Notes under the pieces: generated by a model
Databases searched by the model: none
The model's input: only the letters and a program-made list of their open reading frames with translations
Told to the model about the DNA's origin: nothing
Translations under genes and position numbers: made by a program
Assembly: GCA_046704245.1 (NCBI GenBank)
Contig: JBJKSD010000011.1
Span: 1 to 26,535, forward strand
Reading direction: 5' to 3'
DNA length: 26,535 nucleotides
Source: UBA660 sp046704245
GTDB lineage: Bacteria; Bacillota_I; Bacilli_A; RF39; UBA660
Shown here: one piece after another, positions 6,932 to 15,527 of the stretch
How the letters are laid out: each line of letters opens with the position of its first letter
Position numbering within the stretch: the stretch's first letter is position 1

Positions 6932-9100
6932 ATGAAGTGGTTGAAAAGAATCATAAGAAAAATTCCTAATAAGTTATTAGGAATAATATTGGGAATTTTA
7001 ATGCTTATATTTATAATAGTTAATGTTTATTTTATATATACAGTGACATTATTTGAAAATATTGAAAATTTAATAAGATATGGCATTATTGCTATAACTA
7101 TTATTGTCTTTATTTTAATGTGTCTATATTTTTTTAACACTATATTTAAAAATAAAATTGCTAGTTATTTTATCTTTATTTTAATTATATTGTTAATGTC
7201 AGCTGGTGAAGGTTTTTTAGTTTTTAATATTAATAAGTTATTTTCTACTATGCAAAATATTAATAAAGAATATGTCACTTATGCTACTAGTTTAGTTACT
7301 TTAAAAGATAGTGAAATAAAAGATATGAGTAATGTTAAAGATTTAAAAATAGGTATTATTAGTGATACTAAAAATATTGAAGGTTATATTATTAGCCAAG
7401 ATATTATTAAAGAATATGGATTAGATAAAGACAATGAGATAGTTAAATATGATAGTTTTTCTATTATGTTAAATGATTTATATGAAAAGAATGTAGATGC
7501 CCTATTCTTATCAAGTAATTATAAAATTATGTTTTCTACAATGGAGGATTTTGAAAATATTGATGGGGATACTAAAGTAATAACAACTATGGAAAAGAAG
7601 ATGGTTAAACAAGGTACAACCGATCAATCTGGGGTAAAAAAATTAACTGAACCATTTACTATCTTACTTATAGGAGTCCAATCTACTAAGGATGGTTTGG
7701 ATAAGAATGCTGCTTTTAATGGCGATGCTCTAACTTTAATTACTTTTAATCCTACAACTCTAAACGCTACTATGTTGAGTATTCCTAGAGATACTTATGT
7801 ACCTATCATGTGTTTTAAAAATCATATTGAAAATAAAATTACTCATGCTGGGTGGAATGGCGAATCATGTATTATCAGTACTATTGAAAACTTTACTGGT
7901 ATTGATATTGATTATTATATGAAAATTAATTTTAAAGGCGTCGTTAAATTAGTTGATGCTTTAGGTGGTGTTGAAGTAGATGTTCCATATAGCTTCTGTG
8001 AACAAGATAGTAATCGAGACTTTGGAAAGCACACTATTTATCTAGAAAAAGGATTACAAACGCTAAATGGAGAAGAAGCATTAGCGTTATCACGAAATCG
8101 CAAATATCATTCACAATGTGCTGCTAAATGGAATACTGGAGCTAGAAACGACTTTATTAGAGGTCAAAATCAACAGTTAGTAATTAACGCTATTGCCAAT
8201 AAAATGAAGACTATTAATAGTTTAAATCAAATATATAAAATAATGGATACTATTAGTAATAATATTGATACTAATTTAACTACTAATCAAATATTAAGTT
8301 TCTATGATGTCGGTAAAGATATGTTACTTAAAAGCCAAAATAGTAATGATGATCTATTATCAATGCAAAGATTATATTTAAGTGGCTATATACAAACTAT
8401 ATATGATGATTATAATAGGGCCGCACTATCTAATGTTATGTATTATAGAGCTAGTTTAAAAGAAGTGGTCGATGCTATGGAAATTAATTTGGGTATTAAG
8501 AAACCTAAATTAGTAAAAGAATTTGCTTTTTCTATTGATGAACCATATACCCCTAAGGTTATTGGTAAAGGTTCTTATAAAAAAGATTATATTATTGAGA
8601 CTTTCCCTAACTTTGTAGGTAGTATTGGTAAAGATAAAGCTATTAATTGGTGTAATAAGAATGGTTATAAATATAATTTTATTACTATCGATCAAAATAA
8701 TAAAGATTATAAAGCTGAATATAAAGATAATCAGATAATAAAACAAAGTGTTCCAGCTTATTATCGTTTAGCAAAAATAGATAAGAATAAAGCTATTACT
8801 TTTACTATAGTTGAAAAAACAGATGCCCCAGTAACCATTAACTGTTCACTAGAAGAAAATTATACCAATACTAAATGTTTAGTACCTAATTTTGTTGGTT
8901 GGACCCTTAGTCAATATAATAGTTGGAAAGCTAGTGCTCCAGGTAGTTTTATAGCTCTTACACCAGTAGAAGTTGCCATAACTGATCCATCATGTAGTGG
9001 CAAAGATCCTGGTATAATAGTTAGTCAAACTAAAGAGGCTGGTACTAAGATCATAGATATTGCTGATTTAGGAGTTTCCTACTGTGAATTAGCTGAATAA
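6932..9100 (+). CDS. LCP-family (LytR-CpsA-Psr) wall-polymer ligase with C-terminal PASTA-like modules
   Basis: A 722-residue membrane protein of the LCP family, which moves undecaprenyl-linked teichoic acid or capsule onto peptidoglycan. Three helices (about 14-39, 47-70, 77-98) lead to an outer accessory region (about 135-225) that looks like half of a solute-binding fold (LKIGIISD). The LCP domain (about 240-460) shows NGDALTLITF (D265), SIPRDTYV (R286), NKI (301-303), LALSRNRK and RNDFIRGQNQQ, the usual pyrophosphate and metal-binding positions. Two PASTA-like modules follow, starting FPNFVG (about 555) and VPNFVG (about 660). GAGGA precedes the ATG. The PASTA tail is unusual for LCP proteins and echoes the PASTA protein upstream. 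It ends at a terminator shared with the convergent gene. Confidence 0.88.
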   Translation: MKWLKRIIRKIPNKLLGIILGILMLIFIIVNVYFIYTVTLFENIENLIRYGIIAITIIVFILMCLYFFNTIFKNKIASYFIFILIILLMSAGEGFLVFNINKLFSTMQNINKEYVTYATSLVTLKDSEIKDMSNVKDLKIGIISDTKNIEGYIISQDIIKEYGLDKDNEIVKYDSFSIMLNDLYEKNVDALFLSSNYKIMFSTMEDFENIDGDTKVITTMEKKMVKQGTTDQSGVKKLTEPFTILLIGVQSTKDGLDKNAAFNGDALTLITFNPTTLNATMLSIPRDTYVPIMCFKNHIENKITHAGWNGESCIISTIENFTGIDIDYYMKINFKGVVKLVDALGGVEVDVPYSFCEQDSNRDFGKHTIYLEKGLQTLNGEEALALSRNRKYHSQCAAKWNTGARNDFIRGQNQQLVINAIANKMKTINSLNQIYKIMDTISNNIDTNLTTNQILSFYDVGKDMLLKSQNSNDDLLSMQRLYLSGYIQTIYDDYNRAALSNVMYYRASLKEVVDAMEINLGIKKPKLVKEFAFSIDEPYTPKVIGKGSYKKDYIIETFPNFVGSIGKDKAINWCNKNGYKYNFITIDQNNKDYKAEYKDNQIIKQSVPAYYRLAKIDKNKAITFTIVEKTDAPVTINCSLEENYTNTKCLVPNFVGWTLSQYNSWKASAPGSFIALTPVEVAITDPSCSGKDPGIIVSQTKEAGTKIIDIADLGVSYCELAE

Positions 9101-9130
9101 AAAAGATTGATTTAAAATCAATCTTTTTTT
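9101..9130. terminator. Bidirectional intrinsic terminator
   Basis: An inverted repeat (GATTGATTT and complement) is flanked by A-runs on the left and T-runs on the right, so it works on both strands. It sits between the convergent LCP gene and the 206-residue protein gene. Confidence 0.85.
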
Positions 9131-9749
9131 AATCCATTTGCACAATAGCTAATTTATTATTCTCATGAACTATTATTAATTTAGTTGAACTTTCATATCC
9201 TAAATCTTTTTTATATTCCCAACTTAATGATACTTCATAAGCTTTAGGATCTTTTTTGCTATCTAGATAAGTAAACTCCATATTTTTTATACTTAATACA
9301 TCAACACCAGTAACAATCGGTAGTGTTTGTTTACGATCACCATAGATATTATTTTCAATATATTTATATATCGTATCAGATGCTTTCTCCATAAAATTAT
9401 CTTTATAGGTACTGTAGATAAACTCTGTGCCTCCAACATCATTCTTAGTAACCTTATCATCTAAAGTATAAAAATCAACGATAAATAACTGAGCTATAAG
9501 TTTAGCGTATTTTTCTTCATCTATATCTTCTTTACTTAATACTTCACCTAGATTATTAAATAGATCCTTATAATAATCACTCTTGTTTTCTTTTAACTTA
9601 TAACCATATTCTTTTATTTCATCAATAACTTTCGGTTCTTCTACTTTGGTATTAGTAGTATCTTTATTAGTATATAAAATATAGATTACTATACCAATAG
9701 CTATGGCAATTAACGGGATAAAAATGGGTCTTATTCTTCTTTTTCTCAT
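9129..9749 (-). CDS. Small membrane-anchored extracellular protein, unknown function
   Basis: A 206-residue protein with a basic N-terminus (MRKRRIRP), one membrane helix (about 9-27) and a mostly charged, soluble outer domain. I do not recognise a named family. The outer part starts with a helical charged stretch (about 35-95) and ends in a beta-rich segment (SLSWEYKK ... KLIIVHE). It follows the LTA synthase gene by only 4 bases and its GGAG site lies inside that gene, so the two are translationally coupled. This suggests, without proving, an accessory role in lipoteichoic acid synthesis or the same envelope zone. Confidence 0.75.
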   Translation of the reverse strand: MRKRRIRPIFIPLIAIAIGIVIYILYTNKDTTNTKVEEPKVIDEIKEYGYKLKENKSDYYKDLFNNLGEVLSKEDIDEEKYAKLIAQLFIVDFYTLDDKVTKNDVGGTEFIYSTYKDNFMEKASDTIYKYIENNIYGDRKQTLPIVTGVDVLSIKNMEFTYLDSKKDPKAYEVSLSWEYKKDLGYESSTKLIIVHENNKLAIVQMD

Positions 9750-9753
9750 ATGT

Positions 9754-11814
9754 TTACTCCTTATCTCTAATATCTTGTAATATATGATTTAATTCTTTTT
9801 CTTTTCGAATTAAATCATATAAGATAATTGAATTAGATACTTCTAATAACTTATCAGCATATTCATTATGTTTAGCTATATAATCTTCTTCTAAAGGCTC
9901 ATCTTTTAATAATAGATACTCACTTTTTTGACTATTATAATATACCTTATTGGTTATCCAGTTACTATTAGTAAATACTACTATATTATCTTTTACATTA
10001 AATATATCACTACCTAATTGATATTCACTTCTAAAACCAAACATATTACCTAAAGTTGGTAGAACATCATACATACCCATTACGGTATTAACTTTTTTAG
10101 CTATAGGTTTAGCTTTAGACCATATAATAAATGGTACTTTACGATCTAATTCATATTGATAATAATCAACCGGTTTATAATTAATATCTTTTTCATCTAA
10201 AATGCCATCAGTAGTATAGTCATAATTATATAAACGAACATAATCACTACGGGGTAATCTAGCATCATGATCACCATAGATAACTACTACCGTGTTATCT
10301 AATAAACCAGCTTGATCTAAACCATTAATAAACTCACCAATAGCCGCATCGCTATAATGAACTGACTTTAAATATCGACCCATAATAGTATCTTCCATAT
10401 AAGGATAAGTAACTTCTTCAGTTTGACCTAATTCATTAGTAATAATAGTTTTATAATTAACTGGAAAATCACCATATTTATCTATTTCATCAAATGGAGT
10501 ATGATTAGATAACATTATTAAAGTAGCGTAAAAAGGTTTCTTTTGTTCTTCTTGTACTTGTTTAATGATAGGTATTGATTGTCTAAAGAAGGATTTATCA
10601 GCTAATCCTAATCCTATCTGATCATCGATAACATAACTAGTTTTATGGAAGAAAGTATCATAACCCATTTCTTTATGCATTGCTAAACGGTTCCAAAAAG
10701 TTCCATTATTACCATGCATACTAAAGCTATAATAACCTTGTTCATCTAATAACTTAGGTATAGTTATAAATTCTCTATTCCAATAACTAACAAATACGGT
10801 TCCATTACATATTGGTAATATCGAAGTATTTAAAGTGAATTCAGTATCACTACTGGTACCTACTCCTACTTGGGTATAAAAATTAGTAAAGTTCATTCCT
10901 TCTTTAGCTAATCTATTTAAATTAGGAGTTACATCTAAACCATTAAATTTTAAATTCATAGCAAAGCTTTGAATACTTTCAGCATGAATAGCAATAATAT
11001 TCATACCCTTATAAATATTAGTATATTTATTTTTTATTATAGGTTCTAATTGCTTGGTGGCATAAAAATCTCTAAATGATTTTGCAGCTTTATCATAACC
11101 AAACATTGTATTTATTCTAGGTTCTACACTCTTAACTAAATCATTCATATGATAGACATATAAACCAAACTTAGCTACTAAAAACTCTCTATTCCATTGT
11201 TTATTAAAACGACTAAACTCTACTGGGGTAAGTGAAGGTATAAAGATAGCTAGGAAGATTATAGTAGCTATTAAGGTGTTAGTAGCTTTCTTTTTACTTT
11301 CTACTCTTGGCTCATCATGATTATTGTGCTTATTATTTCTTCTAGTCATTATAAAAAGCATAATTGGAAACCAAAGATAAGAAAAATCTTTTAAGGTTAA
11401 AACATTCTTTATAACAGCATCTCCGACATCAACTACAAAAACAGATGTCGATAATAATGATACTGATACAAAAGAACTATAAAAAGTATAATAGATAGAA
11501 TTAATAAAACATAATAAAGTAGTAACTATGGACCATACCATAAAATATGTAAAACGATTCTTCTTTTTTATTAAATAAGAAAAAATACCTACTATTAAGA
11601 TAAATATAAGATCAGCAATAATAGGTTTAATATCAAAATAATTTTTAACAGTAAAAAAACGAAGTAAACTAGAATTAATTAAGGCGCCAATGATAAAATA
11701 GACAAATAACATATCTGATTTTAATTGGTTTTTAAAATTCTTTATATATAAAAAGATTATTTCTTTAATATTTTTTTTCTTATTACGCTTGAAAATATGT
11801 AATACTTTTATCAT
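9754..11814 (-). CDS. ltaS: LTA synthase family sulfatase-fold protein
   Basis: A 686-residue polytopic enzyme that polymerises glycerol phosphate from phosphatidylglycerol in lipoteichoic acid synthesis. About five helices occupy residues 35-195. The outer catalytic domain has the metal ligand Glu in AIHAES (E279), the catalytic Thr in GVGTSSDTEF (T320), the HGNNGTFWNR segment (about 367-376) and the metal-binding GDHD (D515, H516). Length fits LtaS (about 650). A Thr nucleophile favours a phosphotransferase over a true sulfatase, where Cys or Ser would be modified. Other family members (primase or stress-type LtaS paralogues) cannot be excluded. The start has AGGTGA just upstream, and a good promoter lies between it and the preceding terminator. 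Confidence 0.87.
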   Translation of the reverse strand: MIKVLHIFKRNKKKNIKEIIFLYIKNFKNQLKSDMLFVYFIIGALINSSLLRFFTVKNYFDIKPIIADLIFILIVGIFSYLIKKKNRFTYFMVWSIVTTLLCFINSIYYTFYSSFVSVSLLSTSVFVVDVGDAVIKNVLTLKDFSYLWFPIMLFIMTRRNNKHNNHDEPRVESKKKATNTLIATIIFLAIFIPSLTPVEFSRFNKQWNREFLVAKFGLYVYHMNDLVKSVEPRINTMFGYDKAAKSFRDFYATKQLEPIIKNKYTNIYKGMNIIAIHAESIQSFAMNLKFNGLDVTPNLNRLAKEGMNFTNFYTQVGVGTSSDTEFTLNTSILPICNGTVFVSYWNREFITIPKLLDEQGYYSFSMHGNNGTFWNRLAMHKEMGYDTFFHKTSYVIDDQIGLGLADKSFFRQSIPIIKQVQEEQKKPFYATLIMLSNHTPFDEIDKYGDFPVNYKTIITNELGQTEEVTYPYMEDTIMGRYLKSVHYSDAAIGEFINGLDQAGLLDNTVVVIYGDHDARLPRSDYVRLYNYDYTTDGILDEKDINYKPVDYYQYELDRKVPFIIWSKAKPIAKKVNTVMGMYDVLPTLGNMFGFRSEYQLGSDIFNVKDNIVVFTNSNWITNKVYYNSQKSEYLLLKDEPLEEDYIAKHNEYADKLLEVSNSIILYDLIRKEKELNHILQDIRDKE

Positions 11815-11841
11815 CTTTTCACCTCATATACGACGATACTA

Positions 11842-11870
11842 ATAATACCATATTTTTTATATATTTTCAA
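11842..11870 (-). promoter_or_regulatory. Promoter of the ltaS-like operon
   Basis: On the minus strand TTGAAA (11865-11870) and TATTAT (11842-11847) are exactly 17 bases apart, with TG at the extended -10 position. It lies downstream of the previous operon's terminator, so ltaS is independently transcribed. Confidence 0.75.
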
Positions 11871-11872
11871 AC

Positions 11873-11899
11873 AAAAAAGTGGTTTGTAATAAACCACTT
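11873..11899 (-). terminator. Intrinsic terminator of the yihY operon
   Basis: A 9-bp stem AAGTGGTTT with a 5-base loop, followed by a T-run on the minus strand. Confidence 0.85.
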
Positions 11900-11900
11900 T

Positions 11901-11979
11901 GTCTAGTAACAGACCATAAATTTAAGGAGATTTAATCTAAATGTAGTCTGTATATTGAGTACATTAAATGTACTCAATA
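11901..11979 (-). other. Structured 3' trailer between yihY and its terminator
   Basis: On the minus strand a long hairpin comes first (11953-11979, 13-base arms around one base, core GAGTACA). Then ACAGAC (11946-11951) can pair with GTCTGT (11909-11914), enclosing smaller AT stems. The GTCT of that second arm can instead pair with AGAC (11901-11904) next to the terminator. The two pairings exclude each other. The order short GTC...GAC hairpin, then AA, then terminator hairpin resembles the units at 2558-2970. Function is unknown. Confidence 0.45.
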
Positions 11980-12006
11980 ATAATATGTCCTAAATAATAA
12001 TTTTTA

Positions 12007-12840
12007 TTAAAATATTTTAACTAAAGTTTTATCCAATTCTTCTCTACTAGCATTTAAAGCCATACCTAATACAAATACATAACATAAAATATAGATCCAA
12101 AACATTAAAGCAATAATATTAGATAAGCTACCATAGAAAGCATCATATCTTGCTAAATGAGATACATAATATGAGAAAATAGATGTTGCTACTATCCACA
12201 TTAAACTAGTAAATAAGGCTCCATATGTAACATCTTTACTCTTTACATGAGCATCAGGTGCTACAGTATAGATTAATTTAATATTAAAGTAGATAAATAA
12301 GAATGATAATGGCCATTTAATAGCATTATAGACCGCATAAGCATCATTTATAACTGTATTACTAATATTACTATCTTTAATAAATTGTAAGATATAACCT
12401 CCAAAAGTAGGTACTAATAAGATAAAGACCATTAAAGATACAATAATTAAAGTTAATAATATAGCTTTAATTCTCATTCTAATAGGATTAGTAGTAGGAG
12501 TATTATATAAAACATTAGATGTTACCACTAATGAAAACATGCCATTAGAAGCGATAATAAAGGCTGCTAAGAGGAATAAGCCCATATTTGAATCAAACCC
12601 CTTACCAGTAGTTATACTAGTTATAACGTCATTAACATCGGGTGAGAACGATATATTAAAAAATGATACGATTTGATCTGATGATAATGATAGCATAGAA
12701 GCTACTATACCAATTAAAGAAATAATAGGTACTAATGATAGTACAAAGAAAAAGGCTAATTGGCCTGGCAATATAGCCATTTCCGGTTTTCTTATTGTAA
12801 TTAATATTCTTTTAATAAAACGATAAATCTTATTCTTCAT
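12007..12840 (-). CDS. YihY/virulence factor BrkB family membrane protein
   Basis: A 277-residue polytopic inner-membrane protein of the YihY (UPF0761) family. The family signature near the N-terminus, LPGQLAFFFVLSLVPIISL (about 24-42), is clear, as is the later pattern ending YGSLSNIIALMFWIYILCYVFVLGMALNA (about 236-264), typical of the family. About six helices are predicted. The family was once mislabelled as RNase BN; its real transport role is not established. AAGGTGG precedes the start by 7 bases. The gene follows the GGDEF gene by 29 bases and is the last of a three-gene operon. Confidence 0.88.
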   Translation of the reverse strand: MKNKIYRFIKRILITIRKPEMAILPGQLAFFFVLSLVPIISLIGIVASMLSLSSDQIVSFFNISFSPDVNDVITSITTGKGFDSNMGLFLLAAFIIASNGMFSLVVTSNVLYNTPTTNPIRMRIKAILLTLIIVSLMVFILLVPTFGGYILQFIKDSNISNTVINDAYAVYNAIKWPLSFLFIYFNIKLIYTVAPDAHVKSKDVTYGALFTSLMWIVATSIFSYYVSHLARYDAFYGSLSNIIALMFWIYILCYVFVLGMALNASREELDKTLVKIF

Positions 12841-12869
12841 ATATTGACCACCTTAATTGTAAAATATCT

Positions 12870-14930
12870 TTACTCTTTTTGCCCTTCCTTATTAGTTCTC
12901 ATATCTAAGGCTGCTTCATTAATAGCGTCATCTATTGTTTTAATTTCATCTTCAATCATACTAAATCCTAAGGCTGCACCAAATTCATGCGGTAAATTCT
13001 TTAATTCTTTATATAAACGACGAGTATATGATACAATTTGGGTTTCCGAATAACCTACTAAATAGATTAAGAATTCATTACCATCAGTTCTCATTATCTC
13101 ACTATTTTCTAACTGAGTATTTATAAGAATAGATGCTGCTTTCTTAATTAAACTATCCCCCTCTTCATGTCCAAAATTATCATTAACATACTTAACATTA
13201 TTTAAATCAACAATAACTAGAGCTTGAGGGAAAGTATTATTTTCTTCCCATCTTTCAATATTATCATTTAAATAATTTCTATTCTTTAAAGAGGTAAGCA
13301 TGTCAGTATATCTTATTTTTTCTTCTTTCTTTAATTTTTTTCTTATTTTCTTCTTATTAAATAATCCAACTGAGAAACGTACAAAGAAGAAAACGATAAC
13401 AACTATTAATAATAAGTATTTAGATAGTGTTTCAAATATATTTTGACGCACTGGATTGTCTAACAATTTAAGATTAGCGCTATTAACTAGTTCTTTATAA
13501 TTAACAGTTGATATAAACTTCCCAAATATATCGATAAAGGTTTTATTTGCTTTATTATCTTTAATTAAGAAAGTATAATCTTGACTCAAATTATCACGAT
13601 ATATTACTTTAAAATAATTAAATTTATTATTTTTATATTGTTGATATGTATTATTGTCTAATAGAATAATACTATCTTTATTAACATTGTTAAGTAAACT
13701 ATCTAAAGTAGCGTATTCAATAGTATTAACATTATTAAAATCTTTAATATAACTATCTAATAAAGTATTCTTTAAAACACTTACCGTATATCCTTTTAAA
13801 GATTTTAATGAATTAATATATAGATCTTTATTATTATAAGCTAATAAAACATATTCCTCATCAAATGGTGATAAGGTTTTAACATATCCAACGCTAGTTG
13901 GAATATTATAATAATTAAAACTAACATCTACCTTATCTTCATCTACTGCTTTAATTAAATCTTCTAAATTAGCATATTTTAAATATTTAAATTCTACCCC
14001 AGTAATATCAGAAAATAAATTTAAATATTCACCATTGATACCTATTAACTTCCCATTAAGAACCATTTCATATGGTAAATTATCAACTAAACCATAAGTA
14101 TATACTTTACCTTGAAAAGCATTTCTAGTAACTGAATCAATATTTCTACTTGTTAAATATAAATTAAAAAGATAATTATTGTATATTTCTTGATAATTTT
14201 CACTATACCATTTATTAAAATATTTAGTAACAATACTATTTAAATGATCATTATCATCGCTTAATTCTAAAACGTATCTTTTATTTATTTCATTTAAATG
14301 AAAGACAATATAATAATTGTTATTAGCTACGATTTGATTAATATATAAATTATAAGGAATGGCTATTAAACCAATCTCATTAGTATCTAAAGCTTGAAAT
14401 AGAGCTGTATTATTATCATAAGGTTTATAGGTAAGTTTGTTATTATTAGTTAAGAAATAACTGACACTAGATATATCATCTTTCATAGTTCCTACTGTAA
14501 GACCAGTTATGTCATTAATACTATCAAATTTCTTATTAGTCTTACTTAATAAAATATAACTATCATCATAAATAACAATTTGATTATTCTTTAATTTAGC
14601 ACTTGTACCCAATACTTTAAAAGTATATTCATCTAAAGAAGGAGTTGAGCCCACTTCATAAGGCACTTTATTAAACTCTAAACCAGTTTCTTTTTCAAAA
14701 TCATCGATAAATTGAAAGAAAACACCCTTTCCTTCATAACCAAATACTGGTAAGTTGTTAAGAACTGCTATATCAATAATTTGACTCTTATTATCTTCAA
14801 TCCCTTTTTTATCTAAAACTGAAAAGGTAGAATCATTTTGACTTCTACTTATGAAGTAATATATTATAGCACCAATTATGGCTACCAATATAATAGCTGC
14901 CATTATTATTAACCTTAGTCTCTTTTTCAT
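12870..14930 (-). CDS. Membrane receptor: two solute-binding-like domains and a degenerate GGDEF domain
   Basis: A 686-residue sensor. One helix (about 5-27) is followed by a large outer region with two domains that resemble SBP_bac_3 modules (about 50-265 and 270-495): IDIAVLNNLPVF, YEGKGVFFQFIDDFEKETGLEF, then YTYGLVDNLPYEM and INGEYLNLFSDITGVEF. A second helix (about 505-524) leads to a cytoplasmic GGDEF-type domain (about 540-686) with IVDLNNVKYVNDNFGHEEGD (D575). The active-site loop reads DGNEF (616-620) instead of GGDEF. The key Asp is Asn, so cyclase activity is doubtful; it may bind nucleotide or act through dimerisation. Ligand-driven signalling by amino-acid-like compounds is inference. 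AGGTGG lies against the stop codon of the preceding gene, suggesting coupling. Confidence 0.85.
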   Translation of the reverse strand: MKKRLRLIIMAAIILVAIIGAIIYYFISRSQNDSTFSVLDKKGIEDNKSQIIDIAVLNNLPVFGYEGKGVFFQFIDDFEKETGLEFNKVPYEVGSTPSLDEYTFKVLGTSAKLKNNQIVIYDDSYILLSKTNKKFDSINDITGLTVGTMKDDISSVSYFLTNNNKLTYKPYDNNTALFQALDTNEIGLIAIPYNLYINQIVANNNYYIVFHLNEINKRYVLELSDDNDHLNSIVTKYFNKWYSENYQEIYNNYLFNLYLTSRNIDSVTRNAFQGKVYTYGLVDNLPYEMVLNGKLIGINGEYLNLFSDITGVEFKYLKYANLEDLIKAVDEDKVDVSFNYYNIPTSVGYVKTLSPFDEEYVLLAYNNKDLYINSLKSLKGYTVSVLKNTLLDSYIKDFNNVNTIEYATLDSLLNNVNKDSIILLDNNTYQQYKNNKFNYFKVIYRDNLSQDYTFLIKDNKANKTFIDIFGKFISTVNYKELVNSANLKLLDNPVRQNIFETLSKYLLLIVVIVFFFVRFSVGLFNKKKIRKKLKKEEKIRYTDMLTSLKNRNYLNDNIERWEENNTFPQALVIVDLNNVKYVNDNFGHEEGDSLIKKAASILINTQLENSEIMRTDGNEFLIYLVGYSETQIVSYTRRLYKELKNLPHEFGAALGFSMIEDEIKTIDDAINEAALDMRTNKEGQKE

Positions 14931-14939
14931 AATACCACC

Positions 14940-15401
14940 TTACTGTTTACCAGACCATACTAGTGCTGGACTTAGTTTGTGTTTATATCCAATTAGTGGA
15001 TATAGAGAATCTTCTTTTGCTGTTTCTTGGGTTAAAAATACTTGAATATCATAAAAGCCTAATTCGTCAGCTGTAAATTCAGTTAATGTCTTAGTACCAA
15101 GATTCTTAGCTGTATTGACATCAACCTTTTCTTTAACATCAATAATGATATTTATTAAAGTTCCTCTTATATCAATACTAGCACCATTAACATTATTATT
15201 TTTCTTTAGATTATTAGCAATATCTATTTGACGATCATGTTTAATAGTTACCTTATTAATATTATCTAATCGATTGCCATAAACAGGATTCCCTGATTCA
15301 GGGAATAACAATCTAGCTATCGAATAGAACGATGTTAATAATATTAAAGCGGCTATACAAATAACTATAATAATAAATTTATTTTTCTTTAAAAATGCCA
15401 C
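14940..15401 (-). CDS. Small single-helix membrane protein, unknown function (GTG start)
   Basis: A 153-residue protein with a basic start (MAFLKKNK), one helix (about 9-30) and a small outer alpha-beta domain (VTIKHDRQIDIANNLKK ... GASIDIRGTLINIIIDVKEK). The alternating helix and strand pattern recalls small BON- or YhcN-like folds, but I cannot assign a family. The start codon is GTG, supported by GAGGTGA 6 bases upstream and a promoter further up. It is the first gene of the operon with the GGDEF receptor (9 bases downstream) and YihY, so it may work with the receptor at the membrane; that is inference. Confidence 0.75.
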   Translation of the reverse strand: MAFLKKNKFIIIVICIAALILLTSFYSIARLLFPESGNPVYGNRLDNINKVTIKHDRQIDIANNLKKNNNVNGASIDIRGTLINIIIDVKEKVDVNTAKNLGTKTLTEFTADELGFYDIQVFLTQETAKEDSLYPLIGYKHKLSPALVWSGKQ

Positions 15402-15427
15402 AAAATGTCACCTCAATTTGTAAAATA

Positions 15428-15456
15428 ATTATACTATAAAGTATGCTAATAAGCAA
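15428..15456 (-). promoter_or_regulatory. Promoter of the three-gene receptor operon
   Basis: On the minus strand TTGCTT (15451-15456) and a perfect TATAAT (15428-15433) are 17 bases apart, about 27 bases before the GTG start at 15401. Confidence 0.7.
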
Positions 15457-15527
15457 ATTATTGCCTATTTCCAAGATTTACAAATATATTTTAAAACGAT
15501 AGGGAATTAAATAAAAGTTTTATCCTC

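Noticed and set aside
15521..15527. AGGAGGATAA ribosome-binding-like site right after the camS stop codon
   Set aside because: No start codon with an open frame follows; it may be a relic of a lost gene.
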